From NCBI GenBank assembly GCA_964019135.1, contig OZ025256.1, forward strand, positions 434,001 through 498,000: a stretch of DNA of 64,000 nt, in the 5' to 3' direction. The notes under the pieces are model-generated. The model was given only the letters and a program-made list of their open reading frames with translations, was not told the origin of the DNA and did no database searches. Of this stretch, positions 46,601-59,360 are shown piece by piece. The stretch is from Arenicola marina (lineage: Eukaryota; Annelida; Polychaeta; Arenicolidae). The first letter of the stretch is position 1. Each line of letters starts with the position of its first letter. The translations under genes were made by a program, and so were the position numbers.

Positions 46601-49200
46601 ATTAAGGGAATGAGGGCCATTTCTATATTGCGATTTGAGCTGAACAGCGCATATAGGGGGCAATTTTGGATAAACAGCGCGTATACGGGACAATTCGGGC
46701 TAAACAGCGCGCACAACGGGAAATTTAAGCCAAATAGCGCATTCATCCGACAACGTGCGCACCGCAGGCTCTATTTTCACCAATGTGCAATGAGCAATTA
46801 ACCGATATTAACGGAATTACACGTAAAACCGTTCTTTGTGCCGGTGACGTGAGGATTGCGTCGTGTAACGCATCTTCCGCCCGCCAATTTAATGCCATAT
46901 TAGAGTTTAAGTGAACATGAAATTTTGTTTTCTCAAGAGCGATTGCTTGACTCATTATGAATGGCGCTACGAATTTTACTTTTTATCTAATAATACGTCA
47001 TCGTGACGCGACATGACGCCATTTGACGATTGCGAAAATGCTTAAGATGGCTTCTCTTTCTTTACTATACCTACGTATCAACTCGGGCTATGACAGCTAT
47101 TGCCAAAGTGGCTGAACATGAAGCAAATCCAACATGTCGTAGGAGCACGTTAGCTATGACGTCATTTTTGACGCATACTTATCCCCTGCACCAAAAAAGT
47201 TACACACGGCACAAACTGTCCCTGAACACGACATGCAACGTCAAGTAACCCGAAAGTCGCCATACCTTGTAATAGCTGAGTAATAGCCTACGTAAGATAT
47301 GTGACGTCATGACGTCATGGTGACGTTATGACATGACGCACGACAACGTCCAAGCGGCAATATGCCAAGCTTTACTGCCACAACTTATTCGATTAAAGAG
47401 CTAGCCGATAGTAAGATTAGTCCTTCAGCTATGGCTTGGCGAAATGGTCAAAAATTGCATTAGCTTATCATTGCGGAAACACGGAGACCGACGACAAGAA
47501 CAAAGAACACTGTAAGCGAAGTGATATAGCAACTCATTTGTTTCTTTTACTATTTTTCTGACCATCAATGTTCCCTACCATTTGACGCAAACATCACAGC
47601 TGTAGATTGTTTTTCTGATTTTTGACGATTTTTTCAAGATGGACACAATCTCCATTCACTCATCATTGGGGGCCCCGCAAAGGTGTCGTCCCACTTCGGA
47701 GCGCTCTAGCACCATAACTAGACAACCTCCGCCTAATTAAAGCACTAAGTGATCTGAAGATGCTTATTGGCAACTAGTTGGCGAAAAGAATGCAATTTTA
47801 GCATTTGTATCTGATTTCTGACGATTTTTCTTTAAATGGCCAGAATCTGTATGTTTATCATTAGGCCAGTGGCTTCGTTGCCATGGAAACAAAAAGTAAT
47901 ACAGAGATCGCCGTGTTTTTCTTATAACTTGCTTTAAGGTGATATTATCTCACTGTGTGGCGAATGAGACTGAAATAGCTTGAGTGGAAGTAGGTCATAT
48001 TCGATCAAGTTCATTTTTCCCCATAGAATCCCATGTTAAACGATTTCGACTATATACCGAAAAGTAATGTGGCTATGGAACCATATTGACAGATTATAAT
48101 TCAGCTTAGTATTATCCATCCACAGCTGCAAGCATTGAGTGATGGCTTGAATAGGACACCCGTGGGAGCCTCTGCTAACACCAAAAAGCCGTATCTTTCA
48201 CCATGGGCCAAATTTTAAAAAAATCCTGTGACGTCACTTTTTTCTCCAATTGCATATGGTAAGCACTGTTGCTACTAGGTATCATGTTTAACTAAGACAA
48301 AAATCCCGGTGTTGTTTGCTGGAGGCACTTGCTACATACGCGACAAAACATTTTTTCCCAGCCTAAAGATACAGCCCTTTTAACATGGGAAGTCCCATAG
48401 AGAAATTCCCCCGGCCCTGGAACCGGAAGTAAGATAGGAAAGTATTCTTTTTAGTTTGTAGCTATACGAGGAACTACTTTTCCTACAATATAATGCTACT
48501 CTCGCATTTTTGTGATTTTTTTCTGATTTTTGATGATTTTTTGTAATTACCAAAAGTGACGTCATCGTGACGTCACGTGACGTATCAGAAAATTCTAAGA
48601 TTCAACGCAAGTCATCACAATTCATATTTCTATGACATATTTGAACATCATAGCGATAGCTTTATGGCAAATGTGCCAAAAAGCGAAAAAAACTGACAGA
48701 GGTCATTTAGTGCGTTTTCCGCAAAACCTATTACCTCATTTTCCTCGAAAATGAGTATTACGCATCAAAAAGTGAACAATACCCGAAAACTGCACCTGAA
48801 AGAGGGGCACATTCTGAAACTAATTCGAGATCTCTAGCTTTAATATTAACGGAGATATAAGCGTTTTCAGGGTTTTTTTCACAAAATCGCTGTGACCTTG
48901 ACCTTTGACCTTTCGACCTGCGTGACGAGAATGTTGTAGCCCTATTAGCTGGCTATAAGATGTTAAAGATTGCGAAACGATACATGTAGCAGTTAGGCCA
49001 CAAAGAGACTTCCCGTTTTCGAGTGGGACAGACATACATACATACATACATACATACATACATACATACATACATACATACATACACACAAACACGACCA
49101 ACCGACATATGCCGAAAATTGAAAATTTCAATTTTCGTCATAACAAGAGCACAAACATACAAACACGACCGACAGACATATGACGAAAATTGAAAATTTT
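46601..49200. repeat. DR1 repeat family, unit 3 of 3
   Basis: Close homologue of unit 1. It starts with three GGACAATTCGGGCTAAACAGC-like ~30-bp tandem motifs (46,620-46,745). It has the TGACCTTGACCTTTGACCT motif at 48,893-48,911 and ends with a (CATA)n microsatellite and two GACGAAAATTGAAAATTT segments. Two TGACGTCA sites lie at 48,557 and 48,568. Confidence 0.75.
49031..49085. repeat. (CATA)n microsatellite
   Basis: About 13 perfect CATA units following GACAGA. The same place in unit 1 (44,330-44,350) has only ACATACAAACAGACAAACA, so this is a private expansion. Confidence 0.95.
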
Positions 49201-49655
49201 CGTCTTAATAAAGTTTGTATTTTATCATAATGTTGCTTTCGCCCGTTTTTTCCCGTGTTTCACCATCGTCTTTTGGAATTCTAAACACCCCCTTAACGTA
49301 TTTATTGCTACCTTCATGGACAATGTTCTCATTAAGGTCAAGTAATTGTTTCATATCAACACCCTCTCGACTTTTTCTCTAGTCTTTTCTGTATAATGCT
49401 CGTTTAGTGTTAAATTGTGCCTTAATTGTCCAAATTACGCAAGGGAAGCAATCCCGCATCATAAAATATGGGCGGCCAATCTTCCAATAACTCGTAAATA
49501 TCGATGCCACTTTTTGCAAATGATGGTCTGTCGATTCCCCCGCATTAAATGCATTGTGGGAACGACAATAGTTGTCGATAATACACCGTTCCAGATACCC
49601 CAGGCGACATCTATCGTCACACAATAGACACTGCGTGTTTCGGGTTCGAAAACCG
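49201..49655. other. Spacer with an unassigned minus-strand reading frame
   Basis: On the minus strand, 49,624-49,204 reads as one frame broken once by a TAG near 49,380 (blocks FTSYWKIGRPYFMM, WTIKAQFNTKRALYRKD, LLDLNENIVHEGSNKY). I do not recognise it; it could be a decayed transposon or host exon, or chance. Confidence 0.25.
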
Positions 49656-50480
49656 ATTCCCGCATGCGTTTACCGTGCATGCGTATGGAGTTGGTTCAGG
49701 TGCCCGGCTTCAACGTTTCTTTTGACAGGGATAGGTTGGTTATATGGTGTTGTTATTCACAGAACAAACCCACAATGTGTTTCTATATTATATCATGGAA
49801 TCACAGCTTATATTTCACTAGATTAAGGACAGTTTAACAATCCTAGTCCTAGGCTTCCCGTTCCATATTCCTGGTTGCTACGCAACAAGTTCCATGTCAC
49901 ACGAGGGCACTCCGATTCGTGTTGCAAACACATGTATACCGGTCCATATCATCGCTATTATAATTATAATCGGTACACATCGGGTACCAAGTTATGTATT
50001 TTGTACAATATATATTCCTGAATTAGATTTTTAATATATATTGACAAAACAGACGCCAGAACAATCATTATTTCCACACTGAAGAACATCAGCCAACCGG
50101 GAATATGACCGCTTTCCTGCTCCACACAGCATTGCATAAGTAATTCGCCGGTTGGTATTGATATCAGTTGTTTAATCGGCTTACATCTCTTCATCTCGTT
50201 CTTAAAATGGTAATTGATAGTCAAGATATTTATCTGTACAAACGTTTTTAGAAAACACCCTGTAAACTATACTAAACTGAAAATTATTCAACTATAATTC
50301 TGTACGCGCCTTATGTGTGCTATACAGTGCAGAGCGAGCTAGATGAACCCGAAAAACGCGACTGCCAGAATTTTGCCCGGAACGGTCTACATCAGGAACG
50401 TTTCACCGGAACTGGGCGGTGGTTTGTTGTCGTGATACAGGACATCATATTGCGCCCAAAAAGTCCATGCGCGTAACGAA
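49656..50480. repeat. Segmental duplication copy B, resumed
   Basis: Matches 13,668-14,515 closely (GGAGTTGGTTCAGGTGCCCG, ACGTTTCTTTTGACAGGGAT, CCATGCGCGTAACGAA). It shows that about 14 kb was inserted into copy B between 35,490 and 49,656. Confidence 0.8.
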
Positions 50481-50727
50481 GACGGGGTTACATATTAGGA
50501 GGCGGCCAATTACACAGAGTAAAGCCAATAATAAAATGTGAGGGTTTCGGGACGAGCATTATTTTATAATGGGGTCAGTTCGTTTATTAGGATCGGGCTT
50601 AAATATTAAGTGGGGGCATATGACAAAGTGATAACCAACATTTGTCAAGTATTTAAAACTTTGGATTGAATATTAATTTAGTGTTGGGTCAATGTTGGTG
50701 CAGTGCCAAAGGTGGGGTTCTACGTTT

Positions 50728-51419
50728 AGGCTTGTGGCAAGCAATAAGGTCAGGTCAATTATTAGGCTTGTGGCAATCAATGAGGTCAGGTCCATTGTTA
50801 GGCTTGTGGCAATCAATGAAGTCAGGTCCATTGTTAGGCTTGTGGCAAGTAATAAGGTCGGGTCCATTGTTAGGCTTGTGGCAATCAATGAAGTCAGGTC
50901 CATTGTTAGGCTTGTGGCAAGTAATGAGGTCGGGTCCATTGTTCGGCTTGTGTCAAGTAATCTGGTCAGGTCAATTGTTAGGCTTGTGGCAATCAATCAG
51001 GTCAGGTCAATTCTTAGGCTTGTGGCAATCAATGAAGTCAGGTCAATTCTTAGGCTTGTGTCAAGTAATGAGGTCGGGTCCATTGTTCGGCTTGTGTCAA
51101 GTAATGAGGTCAGGTCCATTATTTGGCTTGTGGCAAGCAATGCGGTCGGGTCTATTGTTATGCTTGGGGCAAGCACTGAGGTAAGTAATGAAGTCGGGTC
51201 AATTGTTAGGCTTGTGTCAATTAATGAGGTCGGGTCAATTGTTAGACTTGTGTCAAGTAATGAGGTTGGGTCCATTTATAGGCTTGTGTCAATTAACTAT
51301 GTCAGGTCAACTCTTAGGCTTGTGGCAATTAATGAGGTCAGGTCAATCCTTAGGCTTGTGTCAAGTAATGAGGTCAGGTCATTGTTAGGCTTGTGACAAG
51401 TAATGAGGTCGGGGCAATA
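50728..51419. repeat. 36-bp minisatellite (~19 units)
   Basis: Tandem 36-bp units with core AGGCTTGTGGCAATCAATGA and GGTCAGGTCCATTG. The unit length is a multiple of three and several frames lack stops, giving chance ORFs of up to 234 residues. Array A lacks it, so it is specific to copy B. Confidence 0.95.
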
Positions 51420-51673
51420 GTAGTTGTGGAGGAATGGTATTGGAACAGCGGCGTATGGTGCTCGGTCGGTGGTTCTATTAACGTGCGAATAACAGGGCAC
51501 CTTATCTATATTTCATTGTTCTTAACGCAGTGCCATAACAAACCCTGACATCAGCTCTTACTCAATATTCAGAACTAGGTCGCCCCTAAATATTGGACAT
51601 ATATTACTTTCCTACTTTTGGATCAATCTAGGTATTTCATGTATGTTGCCTGATAGTCTTCTCATTATATCAT

Positions 51674-52068
51674 TTGCCACCCGTTCTTGTTCCTTTGTGT
51701 TCCTTCCTAGTTCATCTGTCACCATTCCTAATTGTTTCTCTCACCCTTCCTTGTTCCTCATTCAATCTTCCTTGTTCCTCTGTCACACTTAGTTGTTCCT
51801 GTGTCACCCGCTCTTGTTCCTCTGTCAGCCTTTCTTGTCCTTCTGCCACCCTTTCTTGTTCCTCTATCATCCGTTCTTGTTCCTCTGTCACCCTTCCTTG
51901 TCCCTCTGCCACTATTTCTTGTTCCTCTATCACCCGTTCTTGTTCCTCTGCCACCCTTTCTTGTTCCTCTTTCACCCTTTCTTGTTCCTCTGTCACCCGT
52001 CCTTGTTCCTAAGTCACCCTTGCTTGTTCCTCTGTCACCCTTCCTTGTTCCTCTGTCACCCTTAGCGC
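51674..52068. repeat. 21-bp minisatellite, array B (~19 units)
   Basis: Same 21-bp unit as arrays A and C but short and more diverged. The right edge is at the same point of the Gypsy fragment (before AGCGCAGTATGGTGTGCAGT). Confidence 0.9.
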
Positions 52069-52943
52069 AGTATGGTGTGCAGTATCTAACTCCCCCATCT
52101 TTGTTTCTAACAAGCACTGGCGCAGAGGCCAAAGCAGAAGAGGAGGGTTGTATAACTCCTTTCTCAAGCATTGCAGCTAAATGTACTTCTTCATTGTCAA
52201 ACCCCTAGGGTGTCCTTCTCAATCGCTGACGAATGGGTTTTGCTTCCCCGGTATTGATTTGGTGCTTAATTGTCTAACATGTCCCTAAGTCTAGATCATG
52301 TTGGGCAAATATATCATTAGATTTTATTAATAATCGGGCTGCACAGCAGGCTTGCTGGAGTGTCAGATGTTCTATGGTCTTCTTTATAAGATCCGTGAGA
52401 TGGACGAAGGCTTTGGATAATAAGGTTTACAACTCGTGATCAGTGTCTTAGGTGATTGTCTCATCAGATAGTTTGGTTTGATATATAGTTAACTCAACCA
52501 AAAATTCAGATTCGGTCAGTACTTCCTCTACTTCGATTCCACTCACTATAAAGTGACCTTTTTTTAGACTGATGAAACGGTCAGTAGGATTCCTGAATAA
52601 AATGGAAATATCAGGCTCTCCCTGAATAACAATATGGGGGACAAGCAGATCCCACTTCTGACACCAATGTTGTATAATTGGTATTCTTGGGATTTACTCA
52701 CTGGTTATACGCTGTTCCAATCGTATTATGAATAGTTGAGGTGGCTGTCGGCCGACACAACAGAACTCCTGTTTCGGATGTCCCGCCGTGCTGGTTGCCG
52801 TCTAATTCCACTCTGCCGGCCTGTAGTCTCGTTCGTCAGGGGGCGCGCCTGCTCCCAGTACTATCCGCTAGGGGTTGCATCTACCAGTTAGAGGGCGCTC
52901 AGGGTCCTCCTAAGTGACCTTACTTTTGCTCGATATTACAACA
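52069..52943 (-). mobile_element. Ty3/Gypsy LTR-element fossil B
   Basis: Same element as fossil A and in the same orientation. It includes a reverse-transcriptase start (SSALASAPVLVRNKDG), upstream pol sequence, a primer-binding site (52,650-52,666) and a 276-bp LTR at 52,668-52,943 with TGTTGTA and TACAACA ends. It is broken, with one LTR only. It was duplicated along with its surroundings rather than inserted independently. Confidence 0.75.
52668..52943 (-). repeat. Gypsy LTR (copy B)
   Basis: 276-bp LTR homologous to 16,557-16,832. Confidence 0.7.
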
Positions 52944-54330
52944 TCAGTATTGACAATTCGTCTGTTTGGGCTTAGGCTCTGAGTTATGAGCATACACTTA
53001 TGTCTGTAAGGAATATCCGTCTTTTTTACTGTGGCCCTAGGTGATGAGAATATTCATCTGTCGTTACTGTGATCCTAAGTGATGAGAATACTCATCTGTC
53101 GCTACTGTGGCCCTAGGTGATGAGAATGTTCATCTGTCGTCACTGTTGCCCGAGGTCATGAAAATGTTCGTCTGTCGTCACTGTGGCCCGAGGTGATGAG
53201 AATACTCATCTGTCGTCACTGTGGCCCGAGGTGATGAAAATATTTGTCTGTCGTTACCGTGACCCTAAATGATGAGTTTCATCTGTCTGTACCTGGCCCT
53301 AAATTATGGGTCGCTCGTCCATGTCAGTACATGTACACTATAGTTCCATAGTTATGAGAATGTTATGTCTGTCTGTACAAGATATATGCATGTTTGAGCT
53401 ATGACCGTAAGTCATAGGAATGTTATATTATGCATAATGGCTGTAAGTACTCAGATTAAATGTGCACCTGTCATACCGCGTATGACGCTGAAATGCTTGC
53501 TTGTACTTTTAGTAACGGTTAGCAAACGAGGCAAATTGTAGTCGCTCATTGTTGCCATAAAATGTATTGCACTTACTCCAGTCATCCATTTTTTTTTCTT
53601 CCATACAGTTATATCAGTTAAAATACTACTACTAATAATAAAAGTTATACTTCTCATGCGTATGCAACTCAGCCCCAATAGAAATATAGAAACCAAGAGG
53701 TACGTAGAGGACATCAAATGCAAACGTGTCACTCCAAAAATTGTAGAAAATCGTAATGACATAAAACAAGGTTTATGAAAAAAGTTTGTCCGTCTCATGT
53801 TTGTCTCATATTTGAAGGTTCGACATCTGCTGGCTTTCCCTCTTGGGTTAGCGTTCGATGATTCCCGTGCTTAACATCTTTCCTAAAGCAGCTGTGGACT
53901 GTTTCTCTCAAAATTAAGGCAAAAGGTTCTTTTTTTACCTTCGATATTTCGCTTCGCCGCCTGGATATGTTAGACTAAGGAAAATGGGTACAGCCCTTTG
54001 TCCAAGATGGCTGCCAAAATTATTTTCTGACAAAAGATCGTCACAACAATACTCCAAATGGACGTTAAATTTTATTTATTTAAGCTGATCGCACCTAATA
54101 CTTAGTGGCACTAATAGCATAATGGCACCATGTGAGCCTTTGACTTGTGACTCCGGTCTGTTTAACATTAACATACTTACATAATTCAGAGAAAATCAAA
54201 CCCAGCTTGTGTAATACAGCTTTCGAAGTGAAAGATTTACAGTCTAGCGTTCGGCTCAATGGTCCGCGATTCGAATCGCTAAATGCACAGGTCTTGTGAG
54301 CCAATCGCCGGATACAACATAGTCTCTATA
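52944..54330. repeat. Right end of duplication B, with 38-bp minisatellite
   Basis: Matches 16,833-18,110. The 38-bp repeat has about seven units here (53,025-53,290) against four in copy A. No gene is supported. Confidence 0.7.
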
Positions 54331-54847
54331 TCGTAGCCTAATCGTAGTTATCGATGGGTAAAGTTACAGAAAGAAATGTCGTGTTTTGCGCCCTCCAGAG
54401 CGCGAACAGACAGACAGACAGACACACACACACAGACACACGGGATGACCGATATGTTCCAGAAATCGAAGATTTCCATCATAACAAAACGCGACGGCTC
54501 ACTAATCTGCTAATCAATACCGCGAGGCGTTGGGCGATCGCGTGCGGTGACGACTGCCGCGGTGCGAGCGTGTGTATGTGTGTGTGTGCGAGCTGGGGTG
54601 GGGGTCAAACTGGGGTGGTGGGATAATTGAGTTGTCTGTCGCGAACGGTGACAGCGACCGTGGTGTGAGTGTACTGTTGTGTGTGTGGGGAGGGGGGGGG
54701 GGGAGGGTGTATCAAGCTGGGGTGGTGGGATGATTGAGTTGGTTTCAGATGTCCACCTACCCAGATGTTAAACCTGGGGGCTAAACTGAAGAGTGACTTT
54801 TACTCTTGGGATGGGGCGAACAATTGAGAGGATGCTCACTATAGCGA
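54331..54847. other. Junction between duplication copies B and C
   Basis: About 500 bp with (CAGA)n/(CA)n at 54,408-54,440, a (TG)n run near 54,570 and a G run near 54,686. No gene. The host gene found between copies A and B has no counterpart here. Confidence 0.6.
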
Positions 54848-55549
54848 CAGTGTTGGAGCTGCCGGATTTGAGGGGTCAATACGGATCTGAGGTGTCCAAT
54901 ATGGATCCGAGGGTCTAAATAAGATCTGAGGGGTCAACTCTGGATCTCAGTGTGTGTGTGTGCACTCTGTGTAGGCCACAAAACGCAACATTTCGTCGTA
55001 TGATCCGTATAAATTTACTCATCGATATCCGTTATGCGAGATGGATCGATCAAGTTCGTTAACGGGGTATGTAGGTCACAGGTCAAAATCACTGTCAAGT
55101 CAATTGTTAAGGTCAAGGTCATTGTAGTGGACCGAAAACATAATCCGGATTTTACATCATACGTCATCTCAACCTACGGTTGACGCAATCTCGGTTTTCT
55201 TTGCTCTGATCAGATGATAGCCAATTTGCCTTGGAGTAGTTCCTTGCCAAATTATTGGAGTTGCTAACCTTAAATGTGCCCACGGGGAGAAATACCAGCT
55301 TAAATATAATTCAAAGCTGATCGTTATTGACAGAACAAAATAAAATTAATAAAGTCTATGTAAGCATCATAGAATTTGGATGAAAAATGTTTAATTTTCC
55401 TCTACTCAAATAGGCCTAGCTTATGTTACCTTACATTGATTCCAACATTAAGTGTAGATTTACAATATTGCGAATTTTTTCAAACCCTAAATTTATAACT
55501 ATATACTGGCAGCTATCGCCTCAGACAGACGTGTAAATTGTGTAATTAG

Positions 55550-55833
55550 CAAGAGCTGATCCAGTGGGGGGGGGGGGCAGACCCCCTCCTCCTTCTTGAG
55601 GGAGAATGCCATTTTTCAATGCAAAATTTAGGCCATCTGAGGCGTGGACCCCCCTATTTTTGAGATTGAACACTATCTGTGGCAGCGTGGACTCCCCGCC
55701 CCTGGTCAGCACAAAATTGGTGAATCTCCCGGTTTTGTTCAGAGCCGCCCCCCTCCCTCCCCCCCCCCCCACCCCTCCCAAGTTTGGTCACAAGTTTGGA
55801 CCCCCCATTTTCAAATTCCTGGATCCGCCCCCG
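55550..55833. mobile_element. hAT-like MITE (copy C)
   Basis: Homologue of 28,448-28,718. The right end reads CTGGATCCGCCCCCGG and the interior is C-rich. Confidence 0.45.
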
Positions 55834-56003
55834 GATGAGCAAAAACTTATATGCAAATTGGCGGTTGGCAGGTTGTCCATGGCCATGGCATAAGTGAATC
55901 ATCTGGAAGAGGGTATATATTGATGGTGAGTTAGGGAGGTGGGGGTTGCTTCCAATGACACACAGTGTATACTAGGTTATAAGTCTCAGTTTCAGACCGC
56001 CTA

Positions 56004-56096
56004 GCCTAGCCTGAAAGTTCAGACGGTGAAGTCTGGACACTTGTTTAGTCATAAGAATGAGTACGTGTCAAGACCGTCTGAACTCTCAGGCTAGAC
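56004..56096. repeat. Long imperfect hairpin (copy C)
   Basis: Arms 56,004-56,040 and 56,065-56,096, homologous to 28,900-28,992, with the loop length kept at 24 bp. Confidence 0.8.
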
Positions 56097-57520
56097 GAGA
56101 TTGTTTCGTGCATTATCGCTCAGACGTACTTTGCAGTTTCTCTATCTTCTCGTGAGCTTTTGATGTTGTTTTGCTTCAACTTTCGATGAAACCATGGTTC
56201 GAATTTGTCTTGGCTTCAGTCCCAATGATGTGAGGCTGTAGCCGATGCATGTGTTTACGCCGGTGACGGCTGATTTGATCATATCCTCCGGCTCCGCAGT
56301 GCAACGGCAAGTGACCACCACAACATTGTCGGAGCGTCGCTTATTCAAGGGTGCGGGGGGGGGGGCCGCAAGGGGTATTTCCGTTCCTCGGGAATGGGGT
56401 TTTCATTTCACCGTGAAGCGGGATTGATGCAAATAAGTCTTCGTGAAATGGGAAATGGGTATTAGACGACCCCCGTGATCAAGTATTTTCTTTAATCGTG
56501 AACTGGGAATTTTAATATTAACTAACCGTGAATCGGGAAATTACTAATTTATATTATTTATCAGCCGTCCCAATGTATACTGGAATTATCCCAGGGCGAG
56601 CTGAAAACACCCACCCCACCCCCCTCCCTCCATTTGACCCCCCCCCCCCCCACCCCCGCCCTCATTCTGCTCTGTGTGGAGTTGGTTGCCAGTTCTTTCC
56701 TAGTCGGTGAAGTGATTTGTTAGCGAAAACTAGGAATACCCTTTTCTTTGGGTTCTTTCGAGAACCATTTGTGCATTTAGAGGCAGGCAGTACACCTTTT
56801 TCGCGATATGCCAGCACACCTAACTGTCTGATGTTTTTGTTGAACGACAGCGAGCAGTGACCAAGGATCACCAATGACCTTTTGTTCTGACTCTAATGCA
56901 AATTTAAATTCACAGTACGTTTGTAGCCTGTTTATCTCATGTAAATCTATTGATCATAGTTGTTTCGACGTATCATTAGTCTTTGCTTTATTTCATTTAG
57001 TGAGTCGATACAATCTATCGTAACTCCATAAAACCGAAAGTCATTCCCAACTATTATCGTTATAACTGTGCCGGTCCAAATAGTGCTGTCGTCAGGCTAC
57101 AACACGTTCTATCTTAGCAGCATCGATCCCGCATGTCAAATGAGAAGGACTTATTGAAATATTGATTTTGAAATATCGATTATTGGCTTTTTTTATATGC
57201 GCGCAAATGTGGGGACGTTACAGACCTCGAAAGGCTCGGTAGTGTCGCATAATATTAGTTACCACCTGATTAGGTAAACAGGAGAGAAAATATTCGCTCT
57301 TTAGGTTGTCGATATCTGTTGAAATGTAGCTGTTATTTGGGTATATACATTCGATTTTTAGTCCTTAGTTTGAGACTAATTTACCAGTTTATCGAATCCA
57401 TATCAATATCACTGCACCGGAGTTGAGCGATAATAATGGGTCGTTATGGATGCCGTTAAAGATTATTGCCGACTGCCGTGCGGCAGGGTTGGTTGTTTTT
57501 CAGCACAGTATCAGTTGGTC

Positions 57521-58179
57521 TCTTGCGAGCGCTCTGCAATGCGTCGTTTGACTCACTTGTAGCTTTCATAGAGAAATTGAGTCATTTTCCCCTCAAAATG
57601 CTCTCGTGGTGTCCCATGTTGAAGTTTGGTATTTTTTCGCAGTAAAACTATTCGGGCGATCTGTAACATTCAACAACGGTATACAAGGTATATACAACCT
57701 ATAGGCCCAATACGTGAAATAATTAACAGCGTGAATAAATTAAAACTGTGAACGTCATAGCGATTTTTTCCGATTTGTGGTCCTATCCTTCAATGGTTAA
57801 GCAAATTTCCGAAAATTCCTGTGACCTTGACCTTTGACCTACATGGCTATATATATGGCTATAGATTATATTATAGCAAAGGAAGATTATGAAAATATTT
57901 AGAAATTAAAAACGCACGGAGGCCTAATCAGAGCTAGAGCCTTAGACATTTAGCAAGGAGAAAAAAGTTCGAAATATTTTAAGCCTAGAGAAACATAGAA
58001 GTGAAAAAACATCGCTTTTTTAATCCGTTAATCACATAATAAGGGACGAAAAGTTAATCCTTGATGAACTAAATTAAACTAAACTCTTCACATAAACAAA
58101 CACTGATTCAGATATTCAGATAAACTTAATAGAAGGAAAACGCATTTTTAAGGGCACTTGGTATTCACTTTTGCTAAGA
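57521..58179. repeat. Diverged DR1 repeat fragment and spacer
   Basis: Contains TGACCTTGACCTTTGACCT at 57,822-57,840 preceded by GAAAATTCCTG, resembling the core of the DR1 family. The rest is AT-rich and unassigned. Confidence 0.5.
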
Positions 58180-58890
58180 CATGACATTGATGGCTAAACT
58201 AAATCTAACTGAACGTTATTTGAAATTCAAAAACGTTTTATCCACATGGTCAACCCGGTACTTAACTTTCAAGGGAAAAATCAGTGCCCTTAAAAGTTTA
58301 GCCTTGCCACTTTTGACGTGAGCCACTGCGAATATATTCACTCCAGAAGAACTTTTATTCAAAAAGTTGATAACGATATTTTAAAATTTGTTTGGGACAA
58401 CAAACCACCTAGAATCATAAGAGAGATACCATGATTGGTAATATTGTAGACGGTGGGCATGGGCATCCAAGATTTAAATAAATTATTAAAACCCAGCGAA
58501 TTATGTGGATAAAACGTATCGGGAAAATTCGAACGCGAGTGATCAAACTAAAATGTTGTCCCTAAGTTTAATGCGTCTCACGAAGGATCCAAAATGTCAT
58601 ATCACCTGTTAGCTAAACCCTCTAGTTTGTTCTATCATCAAATGTTACAAATATGGTATGACTTCTATGCATTTGAACCGGAGATCCAGGATATGAGGAA
58701 TGAAAAGTTAAAAAATTATCATTATTGCCAACTTGCCAGCGAATAAGCATGAATTAAAAGTTAAAACCTGGAAAGACAATGGTATAGAACTCGTAGGACA
58801 CATCATAAACGAACTTGGAATCTTTTATATATTGAAATGGTATAACACTGAAATTGATCTAATGAATTATTTTTTTCGAGCGTAGCCTTT
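58180..58890 (+). mobile_element. L1/Tx1-like LINE ORF2 C-terminal fragment
   Basis: The decayed plus-strand frame reads NLTERYLKFKNVLSTW, YLTFKGKISALKSLALP, VDNDILKFVWDNKPPRI, the thumb-region signature of L1/Tx1 ORF2 (compare GKVTVIKTLVIPKI in the LINE at 1,245-6,640). Later blocks include LKVKTWKDNGIELVGHI. It has many stops and is truncated at 5'. It is not the same copy or orientation as the first LINE. Confidence 0.65.
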
Positions 58891-58892
58891 TC

Positions 58893-59178
58893 TCCATGTC
58901 AAATAAATACATTTTGTCTTAAATTTAAATCCTAAAAGCCTGTGGGCTACCCGGAGAGAAGCAAATGTGCTTTTTATCCCTGCGCGCCTGTTCGCTGTTC
59001 GGCATTCTGTGTGATGTCGACCGCGGCTCGCTATCAGGTCCGCGCCATATAAATAAACCGCGCAGTTTTATGTTGAAATTGTTGTTTTACAGACTGAAAG
59101 AGATACAAAACATATGCATCATAATTTTGAGATACGTTTAGTCTTGATTCTAAAATGTAAAAAATCTAAGATGGCGCT
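58893..59178 (+). repeat. Repeat present inverted at 25,815-26,112
   Basis: Follows the LINE fragment directly. It carries AGCCTGTGGGCTACCCGGAG, CCCTGCGCGCCTGTTCGC and GCGGCTCGCTATCA. It may be the 3' region of the LINE family or linked host sequence. Confidence 0.6.
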
Positions 59179-59360
59179 TGTAAGTAGGCTGCTTTAAACG
59201 AACGGCCGTCATCGAAACACCAACAAGTGTTAAACTTGTCAAGTGTCATGCGGTAAGCCGTGTGTTAGGAGACTGTTTACACTATAACTATATGTGACAC
59301 TTTGTTATTTGTTGTGGTGTTTAGCGGTCATGACCCCGGGGTTGGCTTAGTTGAATCACG
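59179..59360. other. Short unassigned spacer
   Basis: No gene or repeat is recognised before the 21-bp array. Confidence 0.5.

Larger units (their letters stand above)
54848..57520. repeat. Segmental duplication copy C, first part
   Basis: Matches 27,705-30,400, including the hAT-like MITE, the hairpin and the CGTGAA-CGGGAAT repeats, and matches copy A near 1-660. It breaks off near 57,520 and the PIN-like and tetraspan pieces are missing from this copy. Confidence 0.8.

Noticed and set aside
49204-49624. Minus-strand gene fragment
   Set aside because: A mostly open frame with one internal stop, no recognised family and no splice signals; kept only as a low-confidence note.
50692-51396. 234-codon ORF
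   Set aside because: It is the 36-bp minisatellite read in one of several open frames.
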